A stretch of 60,611 nt of DNA from Dysgonamonadaceae bacterium (GTDB lineage: Bacteria; Bacteroidota; Bacteroidia; Bacteroidales; Dysgonomonadaceae). The stretch is taken from the NCBI GenBank assembly GCA_031272205.1, contig JAISUH010000039.1, positions 1 through 60,611 of the forward strand, written 5' to 3'. Numbering within the stretch: the stretch's first letter is position 1; every line of letters begins with the position of its first letter. The notes beneath the pieces were generated by a model. It saw only the letters and a list, made by a program, of their open reading frames with translations, searched no databases and had not been told where the DNA came from. The translations under genes were made by a program, and so were the position numbers. Shown piece by piece: positions 7,987-15,955 of the stretch.

Positions 7987-8979
7987 TTATTTGTTGGATA
8001 TGATTGTTTCGGGATGTTCCCGTGTCTCTTTTTTCCGGACAATATAAGGATAGACCAAATAATAATAGCTGATGAACGACAGCGAGCCCAAAATGATGAG
8101 CAAATCGAGCCACAATGGCATGACTTTGGAATAACGCGTAACAAATCCTTCGATGAATCCGGCCGCGACGAAAAACGGAACGGTACTCAACATGATGTTC
8201 ATGCTGTTTCGGAACCCGATTTTGAAGGAGTTGAAGCGCGAAAATGTTTTCGGGAAAAGCAGCGATGCGCCTAAAACAAATCCGGCCGCCGTGGCCACTA
8301 CGATGCTGAAAATCTCCATCGCCCCGTGAAGCCAAATACCCCTCAGGCTTGCCTCCAAAACGCCGTGTTCGTAAAAAAAGTATTGAAACGAACCCAGCAT
8401 AATGCCGTTTTGCAGGGAGCTGAAAAACGTGGGAATCCCGCCCAATAAGCCATAGAGAAAAGCCCTCAGCGCCACATAGATATTGTTGGCCGTGATGCCG
8501 ATGAACGAACCCAGTGCGCCGCCCGATTTATACACCGCCATCGGGTCGCCCCGCTCAATATTTTCCAAGGTCATGTTCACGTAATCGTTGCCAAGAATAA
8601 GGCGCACAAAAGTGTCGTCGTATTTTGCCGAAACGGCGCCCATCACGCAGAAAAAGAGGAAAACGGCCATGGCGAACCACATCGTTTTCCGATACTTGTA
8701 CATGAGCAGGGGGACATCGGTCTTGAAAAAAGTGAACAATCTATTCCTCTCCAATCGTTTGGTTTTATAAATTTTGCGGTATATTTGCGAAACCAAAAAA
8801 TTGAGATAATCCGTTGTCTTGCTTTTGGGGTAATAGGTCTGGGAAAACGAAAGGTCGTTGAGCAAGTGTATGTAAAGACCGGCCATCTCGTCGGGATCCT
8901 GCCGGCGATCGGTGGCTATGGATTGTTCAAACTCCAACCATTTGTCTTTGTTTTGCTTGATAAAAGCGACTTCTTTCAT
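7987..8979 (-). CDS. SpoIIM-domain (stage II sporulation protein M-like) membrane protein
   Basis: A 330-residue membrane protein. A cytoplasmic N-terminus of about 100 residues precedes the SpoIIM domain, recognised from FMAVFLF-type TM1, the segment NNIYVALRAFLYGLLGGIPT and the motif GIWLHGAMEIFSIVVATAAG. Family members occur in many non-sporulating bacteria beside RDD and MoxR genes, so sporulation should not be inferred. It is the first gene of the leftward cluster and its ATG is only 22 bp from the divergent RDD gene. The role is unknown; a membrane-shaping or channel function is a guess from distant homologues. Confidence 0.8.
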   Translation of the reverse strand: MKEVAFIKQNKDKWLEFEQSIATDRRQDPDEMAGLYIHLLNDLSFSQTYYPKSKTTDYLNFLVSQIYRKIYKTKRLERNRLFTFFKTDVPLLMYKYRKTMWFAMAVFLFFCVMGAVSAKYDDTFVRLILGNDYVNMTLENIERGDPMAVYKSGGALGSFIGITANNIYVALRAFLYGLLGGIPTFFSSLQNGIMLGSFQYFFYEHGVLEASLRGIWLHGAMEIFSIVVATAAGFVLGASLLFPKTFSRFNSFKIGFRNSMNIMLSTVPFFVAAGFIEGFVTRYSKVMPLWLDLLIILGSLSFISYYYLVYPYIVRKKETREHPETIISNK

Positions 8980-9001
8980 TTCGACCGCTAAATTAATAAA
9001 A

Positions 9002-9742
9002 ATGTCAAGACTTTACATCACAACGACGCAAAATGTGCCGCTTTTTTTTACTCCGGCATCGGTAGGGGAACGAATGTTGGGCTATTTGGCCGACATGATC
9101 ATCAAATTCTCGTATTTGGTTTCGATGTATTATCTTTTGAAATATACGGGAGTGAAAAATATAGTGGATACTTGGGATACTTGGAGCGCGATGGCTTTTG
9201 TTTTTGTCGTCCTGATTCCGGTCATTTTTTATTCCTTAGCTTGCGAAAGCCTGATGGAAGGGCGCACCTTCGGGAAAATGCTGATGAAGACGCGCGTGGT
9301 GAAAATCGACGGCTATCAGGCTTCGCCCGCCGATTATTTTATCCGCTGGATTTTCCGTCTTATCGACATGGATGCGGGCTACATCGCCGGCCTCCTGTCG
9401 ATGCTGCTGTCGAAACACACGCAGCGACTGGGCGATATGGCCGCGGGAACCGCTGTCATCACCGAAAAATCGAAGTACAACATTTCGCACACCATCCTCA
9501 TGGATGTCGGCAAGGACTACCAGCCGGCTTTTTCGCGTGCGCAGATCCTCCGTTTCAGCGATAACGACATGCGCATCGTGAAAGAGAATATGATGGATGC
9601 CCTGAAAAACAGCGACGCCCATTTGATGAGCCGTTTGTGCGCCAAAATCGAATCGGTGATGCAGACCGAAAACCCCTTGCCGTCGCAGCAGGAATACATC
9701 GCAAAAGTAATAGAGGACTACAATTACTATACCGGAGAATAA
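9002..9742 (+). CDS. RDD family membrane protein
   Basis: A 246-residue protein. The RDD domain starts with FFTPASVGERMLGYLADMII (conserved R and D), continues through two to three membrane helices, contains the SLMEGRTFGKMLMKTRVV segment and ends with the characteristic QRLGDMAAGTAVI. A hydrophilic tail of about 80 residues follows. I chose ATG 9002 because the longer in-frame extension would lie antisense inside spoIIM. RDD proteins have been proposed as transporters, but no substrate can be assigned here. It diverges from the SpoIIM/MoxR cluster and is usually part of the same functional group. Confidence 0.82.
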   Translation: MSRLYITTTQNVPLFFTPASVGERMLGYLADMIIKFSYLVSMYYLLKYTGVKNIVDTWDTWSAMAFVFVVLIPVIFYSLACESLMEGRTFGKMLMKTRVVKIDGYQASPADYFIRWIFRLIDMDAGYIAGLLSMLLSKHTQRLGDMAAGTAVITEKSKYNISHTILMDVGKDYQPAFSRAQILRFSDNDMRIVKENMMDALKNSDAHLMSRLCAKIESVMQTENPLPSQQEYIAKVIEDYNYYTGE

Positions 9743-10075
9743 AGCGTATCCATGCCACGATAAGAGCTGCACATGGTGTCAGCCAAAAGCCCTTTATACT
9801 TATAATAAATTAAAATTTTGGCTTTTGGAATGCCATTTATCCATGGAATAGGCTTAATTTTTGCAAAATTGAAACGCGGGACGTTTTTTTGAACGAAATA
9901 ATTTAGTATGTTTGTAAGTGTAATTCAGGGAGGATAGAGAAAAAGAAGCCAACAGGATGATGAATCTTTTGCAAAATGGAAGAACAATCGTTACCGATCT
10001 TTTGACAGTAAGAGATTTTTTTCTTCGTATTTCGTGAATTTTTTTTCTTGATAGCCCTAAATTCAAAAAATTATG

Positions 10076-10083
10076 TACCTTTG
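10076..10083 (+). promoter_or_regulatory. Upstream -7 element, possible distal exbB promoter
   Basis: TACCTTTG matches the TAnnTTTG consensus exactly. No TTTG is found at ideal -33 spacing. If used, it would produce a leader of about 365 nt before exbB. Confidence 0.35.
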
Positions 10084-10354
10084 TCGTGTTTCTTCGAAAC
10101 GAAATGCGATTGGGGGCAAGGAAACCCAACCGTGAAGGACATTTGGTCGAAAAAATAGAGTTCAAAACAGTTTCTATAAAGTAGAGTATTAAAAAAAATG
10201 AGGAGAAAATATTTGGATCAGACAAGGCAATACGGGGTTACTAAATTGAATATTGTTTTTTGTTTTGCAGGTAAATTTGCCGGAAAACCTTTCAAAAATA
10301 CGTTTTAGATGTAAAAAAGTGTGGGTGGTCTATGAATTTAATCGCGGCAATTTT

Positions 10355-10362
10355 TATCTTTG
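10355..10362 (+). promoter_or_regulatory. Proximal -7 element for the exbB operon
   Basis: TATCTTTG matches TAnnTTTG exactly and lies about 94 bp before the exbB ATG. The -33 region is weak, so only the -7 part is supported. Confidence 0.45.
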
Positions 10363-10455
10363 TGCCGTGTTTGTAAAACAAAAATCGTACTTAAATGGGG
10401 TATAACACATTCATTATACTTAAAAACAATAAATTATAAACTAAAAATTTTTATT

Positions 10456-11268
10456 ATGAAGACTGAACAAAAAGTTAAATCCAGATCCTTAGGCGTTTCT
10501 GCAGGTTTAATTATTCTTGCGTGTGCGATTATCGCGTTTCTTTTCTTTTTCCTCGTTTGCGGGGCAGATGGCAATTTCGATGACAAGGGACATCCCATCA
10601 AAGGGAATGTTTTTGGGCTGTTGTGGCAGGGCGGATATGTCATTCCGATCGTTATCACATTGCTCCTCACGGTGTTGTCCCTTTCTGTTGAACGCTATTT
10701 CGCTTTGAACAGAGCCAGCGGGAAATCCAAAAACACCAATTTCGTGGTGAAAGTAAAACAAAGACTTGATGCCAACGACATTGAAGGCGCATCTAAATTG
10801 TGCGACGAACAAAAAGGTTCGGTGGCCAACATCGTAAACGCAGGTCTGGTTCGCTACCGCGACGTGGAAGGCATCCCCGAAGCAAGCAACTCCGAAAAAG
10901 CAGAACTCATCCAGCACGAAATAGATGAAGCAACCACCTTGGAACTTCCCTACCTCGAAAAAAACCTCAACATCATCGCGGCTATCTCTACATTGGGTAC
11001 CCTGATGGGTTTGTTCGGTACGGTGCTCGGTATGATTCGTTCGTTCCAAGCTATGGGTAACGAAGGCGCTCCCGACTCAAGCGCGTTGGCTGTCGGTATT
11101 TCCGAAGCCCTTTTGAACACGGCTCTGGGTATCGCAACCGGTGCGTTGGCTATTATTTTCTACACCTATTTCTCCGGAAGAATCCAAACGATGACCAATG
11201 CCGTAGATGAAATCGGCTTCGCTATCGGACAGGCTTTCGTGAAAAACCATGGTGGTTTAACCAAGTAA
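10456..11268 (+). CDS. exbB: MotA/TolQ/ExbB proton channel protein
   Basis: A 270-residue inner-membrane protein that conducts protons to energise TonB. It has a first helix at about 15-38 (VSAGLIILACAIIAFLFFFL), a second at about 62-82 (YVIPIVITLLLTVLSLSVER), and the conserved ExbB core near the C-terminus: NIIAAISTLGTLMGLFGTV and ISEALLNTALGIATGALAII. I chose ATG 10456 because 32 upstream in-frame residues overlap the -7 element at 10355 and have no family likeness. Two exbD genes and tonB follow on the same strand, so this is the first gene of a proton-motive energy transduction operon. Confidence 0.92.
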   Translation: MKTEQKVKSRSLGVSAGLIILACAIIAFLFFFLVCGADGNFDDKGHPIKGNVFGLLWQGGYVIPIVITLLLTVLSLSVERYFALNRASGKSKNTNFVVKVKQRLDANDIEGASKLCDEQKGSVANIVNAGLVRYRDVEGIPEASNSEKAELIQHEIDEATTLELPYLEKNLNIIAAISTLGTLMGLFGTVLGMIRSFQAMGNEGAPDSSALAVGISEALLNTALGIATGALAIIFYTYFSGRIQTMTNAVDEIGFAIGQAFVKNHGGLTK

Positions 11269-11360
11269 GAAATCTTTTTTAAGATTATTTTCATACTTTT
11301 GAAACGGAAGGGGTTAAACTTTAAAACCCCGGCCGAATCAAAATAAAAAAGGAGAAAAAT

Positions 11361-11969
11361 ATGGCTAAAGCAAAAAAACACAGTACCGTCATCGATATGA
11401 CTGCGATGAGCGACGTAACTGTTCTCTTGCTTACCTTCTTTATGTTGACATCGACTTTCCTTCCCAAGGAACCGGTGCAGGTACAAGCGCCGTCGTCCGT
11501 GATGGAAATAAAGGTGCCGGACCACAATGTGATGAGCATCCTTGTCGATTTGCAGGGACACGTTTTTCTGAACATTGACCCGGCAAGTGTCCGTTTGGGC
11601 GCCTTGGACAAAATGGCGGAAGAATACGGCATTACGTTCAACGATAAACAAAAGAAGGCTTTTGTCGAGCAACCTTTCATAGGTACGCCGATGAATAGAT
11701 TGCCGGGACTGCTGGATTTACCGATGTTGGAACAGGATGCTGCGATGAAGCAATACGGCATTCCGTGCGACAGCCTGAACAACCAGCTCGCTCGGTGGAT
11801 CTTAAATGTGAGAGCAATAGATGAAGACAGAGAACTGAAAATTACCATTAAAGCAGATCAAGCAACCCCGTATCCCTTTGTTGAAAAAGTGATGAAAAAC
11901 TTGGTGAAAATAAAGGAAAACCGCTATAGTTTGATTACTGTGCTTAAGGGTGCGCCGGAAGGTTTTTAA
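11361..11969 (+). CDS. exbD: ExbD/TolR family biopolymer transport protein
   Basis: A 202-residue, single-pass inner-membrane protein. The ExbD signature is clear: a short N-terminus with HSTVIDMTAMSDVTVLLLTF, in which Asp in the first third of the helix (MSDVTVLLL) is the proton-relay residue, followed by FMLTSTFLPKEPVQV. The periplasmic part ends with PFVEKVMKNLVKIKENRYSL, the conserved TolR-like fold. It works with ExbB and the second ExbD and starts 92 bp after exbB. The two non-identical ExbD proteins probably form a heterodimer in the channel, which is inferred from similar Bacteroidetes operons. Confidence 0.9.
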   Translation: MAKAKKHSTVIDMTAMSDVTVLLLTFFMLTSTFLPKEPVQVQAPSSVMEIKVPDHNVMSILVDLQGHVFLNIDPASVRLGALDKMAEEYGITFNDKQKKAFVEQPFIGTPMNRLPGLLDLPMLEQDAAMKQYGIPCDSLNNQLARWILNVRAIDEDRELKITIKADQATPYPFVEKVMKNLVKIKENRYSLITVLKGAPEGF

Positions 11970-11988
11970 TGATTAAAATGAAAAGAAT

Positions 11989-12663
11989 ATGGCAAGTATA
12001 GATACTGGTGGTGGGGAAGCCCAAAAAGGGAAACCCAAAAAACAAACCTTACGTGTTGATTTTACCCCTATGGTGGATATGAACATGCTTCTGATTACAT
12101 TCTTTATGTTCTGTACCACATTATCCAAACCACAGATTATGGATATTGCGATGCCCACGGATCAGGAGGTAGATGAAACGGAAGTTCCGAAAGTGAAAGA
12201 GTCGAAAGCCATTACTTTGCTGCTGGGTGAAGACAATAAGGTGTATTATTATCTGGGAAAATTAGACGAATCCGCCTACAAAGATTACAATACGCTGAAG
12301 GAAACAACCTATTCAACCAGAGAGTCAAACGAAGGTCTTCGAGACATTCTCCTCGAACGCAATGCCGAAGCTTCCGCTCAAATGAGAGCGCTCAAGATAG
12401 AGAAGGCTGAAAAGAAGGTGTCGGAAGAAGACTACAAGACACGTTCACGAGAGATCAAAGGAGACATAGATGCCCTCACGGTAATTATCAAACCAACCAA
12501 AGACTCGAATTACAAAAATTTGGTTGACGCCTTGGACGAAATGCAGATATGCAGTGTGGGTAAATATGCCATTGTGGATATGACTGAAGGCGATTACTTT
12601 TTGCTGGAAAATTACAAAACAAAGGGCGCTTTTGCCGCGGCTAACTTAGCGCCCCAAAAATAA
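11989..12663 (+). CDS. exbD: Second ExbD/TolR family protein
   Basis: A 224-residue ExbD paralogue with the helix DFTPMVDMNMLLITFFMFCT, including the conserved Asp, near residues 25-45. The periplasmic domain is longer than usual, with a charged helical insert (about 95-150, ALKIEKAEKKVSEEDY), and ends with KNLVDALDEMQICSVGKYAI and VDMTEGDYFLLENY. It lies 19 bp after the first exbD and 8 bp before tonB. The last 130 bp of this gene are repeated, in decayed form, upstream of the second tonB. Confidence 0.9.
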   Translation: MASIDTGGGEAQKGKPKKQTLRVDFTPMVDMNMLLITFFMFCTTLSKPQIMDIAMPTDQEVDETEVPKVKESKAITLLLGEDNKVYYYLGKLDESAYKDYNTLKETTYSTRESNEGLRDILLERNAEASAQMRALKIEKAEKKVSEEDYKTRSREIKGDIDALTVIIKPTKDSNYKNLVDALDEMQICSVGKYAIVDMTEGDYFLLENYKTKGAFAAANLAPQK

Positions 12664-12671
12664 AAAACATT

Positions 12672-13505
12672 ATGCAAAAAGACATTAACATTGATTCGCG
12701 CGAATGGTGCGACATGGTATTTGGAGAGAGAAACCAAAAGTACGGCGCATACCGCTTGCGCCAGTCCTCCTCGAAAAGACACCTTGTCGCTCTGATTATA
12801 GTGTTGACACTGGTCATCCTTATCGCGCTTTTGCCGAAATTGTACGGAGTGGTGCAAAGCCTGACGAAGCAGGATTTGGGAAAGATGGACGAAATGATAG
12901 AGTTGACAAACATACCGATCGAAGAACAGGTTCCCGAAGAAAATATCATCAAAAAGGAGATTGCGCCCCCGCCCCCGCCTTTGAAATCAACCATTCAGTT
13001 GGTGCCTCCAGTCATTGCCAAAGACGAAGAGGTGGCGGACGACGATAAGTACAAGACACAGGAAGAAGTGCAGGAATCCAACCTTCAAATTTCGGTTGCC
13101 GACGTGAAAGGTACGGATGACAAGCACGGTGTTGATATTGCCGATCTCGAAAAAAACAAAGTCGTTGTAGAAGAAAAGAAGGAAGAGGAGATTTTTACGA
13201 TTGTTGAAAATCAACCTGAATTTCCCGGCGGCGATGCAGCGAGGGTGAAATTTCTGAACGATAATATCAAATATCCGGTGGTCGCGGCAGAAAACGGCAT
13301 TCAGGGACGTGTAACCTGTAATTTCGTGGTTGAACGCGACGGAAGTATTACCGACGTGCAAGTTGTCAGAGGTGTTGACCCATCGCTTGACAAAGAAGCC
13401 GTCCGCGTAATAAAATCCATGCCCAAATGGATACCCGGTAAACAACGGGGACAGCCGGTGCGCGTGCGTTTTACGCTTCCCATTCAGTTTAGACTGGCAA
13501 ATTAG
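12672..13505 (+). CDS. tonB: Energy transducer TonB (copy 1)
   Basis: A 277-residue TonB. The N-terminus (MQKDINIDSREWCDMVFGER) and NQKYGAYRLRQ are the Bacteroidetes-specific cytoplasmic part. A helix at about 37-58 (LVALIIVLTLVILIALLPKL) spans the membrane; a Pro-rich periplasmic linker (PPPPPLK) follows; the TonB C-terminal domain at about 185-277 contains PEFPGGDAA, NIQGRVTCNFVVERDGSITD-type strands and WIPGKQRGQPVRVRFTLP. It transmits energy from ExbBD to outer-membrane receptors. It is 8 bp after exbD. A near-identical second copy follows in tandem. Confidence 0.93.
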   Translation: MQKDINIDSREWCDMVFGERNQKYGAYRLRQSSSKRHLVALIIVLTLVILIALLPKLYGVVQSLTKQDLGKMDEMIELTNIPIEEQVPEENIIKKEIAPPPPPLKSTIQLVPPVIAKDEEVADDDKYKTQEEVQESNLQISVADVKGTDDKHGVDIADLEKNKVVVEEKKEEEIFTIVENQPEFPGGDAARVKFLNDNIKYPVVAAENGIQGRVTCNFVVERDGSITDVQVVRGVDPSLDKEAVRVIKSMPKWIPGKQRGQPVRVRFTLPIQFRLAN

Positions 13506-13529
13506 AAAAGCAGGAAAAATGGAATGCCG

Positions 13530-13682
13530 ACCAATGGAGATTGGTTGATGCGTTGAACGAAATGCGGATGTGCAGTCTGGGCAAACAAGCCATTGTGGAC
13601 ATGAGTGATGTGGTGATTATTTTTTGCTGAAAAATTACAAACCAAGGGGCGCTTTGCGGCTAACATAGTTCCCCAAAAATGA
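13530..13682 (+). pseudogene. exbD 3'-end remnant between the two tonB genes
   Basis: Translated in the frame of 13541, this reads LVDALNEMRMCSLGKQAIVD, matching the C-terminal LVDALDEMQICSVGKYAIVD of the second exbD, and continues at DNA level through the gcgctttgcggctaacat region to ccccaaaaatga. It contains a frameshift and a TGA, so it encodes nothing. The similarity runs into the 5' end of the following tonB, marking the left edge of a tandem duplication of roughly 1 kb (exbD tail plus tonB). Confidence 0.85.
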
Positions 13683-13689
13683 GAACATT

Positions 13690-14529
13690 ATGATGCAAAA
13701 AGACATTAACATTGATTCGCGCGAATGGTGCGACATGCTGTTTGGAGAGAGAAATCAAGAGTACGGCGCATACAGTTTGCGTCAGTCCTCCTCGAAAAGA
13801 CATGTTTTTGCCCTGATGACTGTGCTGGCACTAGTCATCCTTATCGCGCTTTTGCCGAAATTGTACGGAGTGGTACAAGGATTGACAACGCAGGATTTGG
13901 GTAAGATGGACGAAACCTTGGTGATGATAGACGTCTCGCCCGAAGCCCAGATTCCCGAAGAAAACATCATCAGAAAGGAGATTGCTCCTCCGCTTCCGCC
14001 TTTGAAAACAACCGTTCAGTTTGTCGTTCCCGAACCTGTTCCGGACGAAGAGGTGATGGCCGACGACAAGTTCAAGACGCAAGATGATGTGTTAGCCACA
14101 ACGGGTCAAATCTCGATTGCCGATGTGGTGGGTACGGATGACAATGGTATTGATATTGCCGATTTGAAGGACCATCAGGCCATTGTGGAAGCAACGGATG
14201 ATGTGATTTTCACCACAGGAGTTGTTGAAAATATGCCGCTGTTTCCCGGTGGAGAAGAAGCGATGTTTAAATATTTGAACGACAATATAAAATACCCGGC
14301 GATTGCGATAGAAAGCAACATTCAGGGACGTGTAACCTGTAATTTTGTGGTTGAACGCGACGGAAGTATTACCGATGTGCAAGTTGTCAAAGGGGTTGAC
14401 CCATTGCTTGACAGAGAAGCCGTCCGTGTGATAAAATCCATGCCCCGATGGTTACCCGGTAAACAACAGGGACAGCCGGTGCGTGTGCGTTTTACGCTAC
14501 CCGTTTCGTTTAGACTGAAAAATAATTAA
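13690..14529 (+). CDS. tonB: Energy transducer TonB (copy 2, tandem duplicate)
   Basis: A 279-residue paralogue of the preceding TonB. The cytoplasmic segment, membrane helix and C-terminal domain (about 187-279, with VTCNFVVERDGSITDVQVVK) are almost the same, while the periplasmic linker has diverged (PPLPPLKTTVQ, more acidic, fewer prolines). The start is ATGATG, and the second ATG aligns with the start of copy 1. A strong hairpin terminator follows at 14571-14610. The divergence confined to the linker may reflect specialisation for different receptors, or drift. Confidence 0.92.
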   Translation: MMQKDINIDSREWCDMLFGERNQEYGAYSLRQSSSKRHVFALMTVLALVILIALLPKLYGVVQGLTTQDLGKMDETLVMIDVSPEAQIPEENIIRKEIAPPLPPLKTTVQFVVPEPVPDEEVMADDKFKTQDDVLATTGQISIADVVGTDDNGIDIADLKDHQAIVEATDDVIFTTGVVENMPLFPGGEEAMFKYLNDNIKYPAIAIESNIQGRVTCNFVVERDGSITDVQVVKGVDPLLDREAVRVIKSMPRWLPGKQQGQPVRVRFTLPVSFRLKNN

Positions 14530-14570
14530 AAGCAGGAAAAAAAAAATTGAGTACCTGCCAATTGTTACAA

Positions 14571-14614
14571 AAAAGAGGGGTAGAAGTAATTTTACTTCTA
14601 CTTCTCTTTTCAAA
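14571..14614 (+). terminator. Strong hairpin terminator after tonB copy 2
   Basis: A 19-bp stem with two G-T pairs (14571-14589 with 14592-14610) has a minimal loop and ends in a T-rich right arm (cttctctttt). It closes the exbB-exbD-exbD-tonB-tonB operon and separates it from the next genes. Confidence 0.7.
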
Positions 14615-14625
14615 ATGAATAAGAG

Positions 14626-14829
14626 ATGACTAAAAAAGGAAGCGGAATCCCCTTCAAGTCGATATGGACAATCCTGATGATTGTTATCTATCTGATGATG
14701 GCTTACATGTTGGTTTTTTCGCCTCTTTTTCGCAAATACAGCACGATTCCTGCGGAAGTGCGCATCGGAATCGCTGTGATTTTTGCCCTGTACGGGCTAT
14801 ACAGAGGATACAGATTCTTGAAAAAATGA
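14626..14829 (+). CDS. Small two-helix membrane protein
   Basis: A 67-residue protein with two predicted helices, SIWTILMIVIYLMMAYMLVF (about 12-31) and IGIAVIFALYGLYRGYRFL (about 46-64), and a basic C-terminus. I do not recognise a named family; small proteins of this type sit between TonB and PstS-like genes in related operons. Its stop overlaps the start of the PstS-like gene (ATGA), so the two are translationally coupled. Confidence 0.7.
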   Translation: MTKKGSGIPFKSIWTILMIVIYLMMAYMLVFSPLFRKYSTIPAEVRIGIAVIFALYGLYRGYRFLKK

Positions 14830-15851
14830 AGAAGAACAGATTCATAGCAATAATTATTGCCACGGGCGTTTTGCTGTTTTCCTGCAAGAACGGGAAAAAA
14901 GCAGAGCGGACGGATACGCTTACACAGGGTATCGCAGAAGTTGCCGTTGACGAGTGTTTTGCACCCATTTTGGAAGAAGAAATCAATGTTTTCGAATCCC
15001 TTTATCGCGAGGCATCCGTAATCCCTACTTACACCAGCGACGCCCGTGTTTACGATTTGCTGATGAAAGACAGCATTCGCCTTATTATCGGCACGAGGGA
15101 GTTGACCGATAACGAAAAAGCCGTCATTAACGAACGGAAACAGCGTGTGCGCAAGTACCGAATCGCTATCGACGCCATTGCGTTAATCACAAATAAAGCC
15201 AACCCCGACACGCTGTTGTCGTTGGACGCGCTGAAAGGCATCGTTACGGGAAAAGTAACAAATTGGAAATCCATAAATCCTGCGTCGAAATTAGACAGCA
15301 TTGCGGTGATCTTCGACAGCCCCAATTCCAGTACGATTCGCTTCATCAAAGATTCGATATGCGGCGGAGCGCCTGTCGGCCATAATTTGAGGGCAATAGC
15401 CCCCGAATCGGAAACGGTGGATATCAATCAGGTCATGTCAAACGCAAAAGTCATTCAATATGTGGCAGCCAATCCGAATGCCTTGGGCGTCATCGGCGTA
15501 AATTGGATCAGCAATCCGAACGACACCACAAACCTGAGTTTTATCAACGACGTCAACGTGATATCGCTAAGCAGGGAAGACGATGCTACGCCCAAAAACA
15601 GTTTCAAGCCTTTTCCCTATCAGATGGCTTTGGAACTCGCTTACCGTGAAAACAGGGACAGCGAGCAGAAAGGAACGGGCGGCTATCCACTGACGCGGAA
15701 TATTTACGCTATCATTACGGATGCGCAGGGCGGCTTGTCGTCGGGCTTCTTTAACTTTGTCGCAAACGATCGGGGGCAGCGAATTATCCTGAAAGCGGGA
15801 TTATTGCCCGCGAACCGTCCCATGCGCTTGGTACGGATAAATGCAAAATAA
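14826..15851 (+). CDS. PstS-like substrate-binding lipoprotein
   Basis: A 341-residue lipoprotein with signal peptide and lipobox MKKNRFIAIIIATGVLLFSC. The mature part has the PBP-like phosphate-binding fold signs: TSDARVYDLLMKDSIRLIIG, IALITNKANPDTLLSLDALK, the GKVTNW segment, and SSTIRFIKDSI. There is no pst transporter gene nearby. In Bacteroidetes such proteins accompany ExbBD-TonB clusters, so a role in envelope transport is inferred rather than shown. I chose ATG 14826 because it gives the lipoprotein signal; the longer in-frame extension overlaps the small membrane protein. Confidence 0.8.
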   Translation: MKKNRFIAIIIATGVLLFSCKNGKKAERTDTLTQGIAEVAVDECFAPILEEEINVFESLYREASVIPTYTSDARVYDLLMKDSIRLIIGTRELTDNEKAVINERKQRVRKYRIAIDAIALITNKANPDTLLSLDALKGIVTGKVTNWKSINPASKLDSIAVIFDSPNSSTIRFIKDSICGGAPVGHNLRAIAPESETVDINQVMSNAKVIQYVAANPNALGVIGVNWISNPNDTTNLSFINDVNVISLSREDDATPKNSFKPFPYQMALELAYRENRDSEQKGTGGYPLTRNIYAIITDAQGGLSSGFFNFVANDRGQRIILKAGLLPANRPMRLVRINAK

Positions 15852-15955
15852 CAACCCTTTTGTAAAACAATATAAATCACTCCGACAGGAAAAATAAAGG
15901 TTGATAATTGAAACGAATTAATTTAAACATGATTAAAATAAAGAATTTAAGAAGT

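Larger units (their letters stand above)
9743..10455. other. Gene-free interval between RDD gene and exbB, with hairpin and two -7 elements
   Basis: No credible gene lies in these 713 bp. A 9-bp inverted repeat (9783-9791/9820-9828, ccaaaagcc/ggcttttgg) follows the RDD gene. Two perfect TAnnTTTG elements point to exbB: TACCTTTG at 10076-10083 and TATCTTTG at 10355-10362. From the first, the leader would be about 365 nt and includes hairpins gtttc/gaaac near 10087 and ttggg/cccaa near 10115. I do not recognise a riboswitch class. Confidence 0.5.

Noticed and set aside
7987-8979. Sporulation gene
   Set aside because: The SpoIIM domain is widespread in non-sporulating bacteria, and nothing else here points to sporulation.
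10071-10160. Riboswitch in the exbB leader
   Set aside because: Hairpins exist, but none of the TPP, cobalamin, FMN, SAM, preQ1 or glycine core sequences could be recognised.
9854-10225. Minus-strand 123-residue open frame between the RDD gene and exbB
   Set aside because: Lys/Ser/Phe-rich translation of AT-rich DNA with no family features, and it is opposite promoter elements for exbB.
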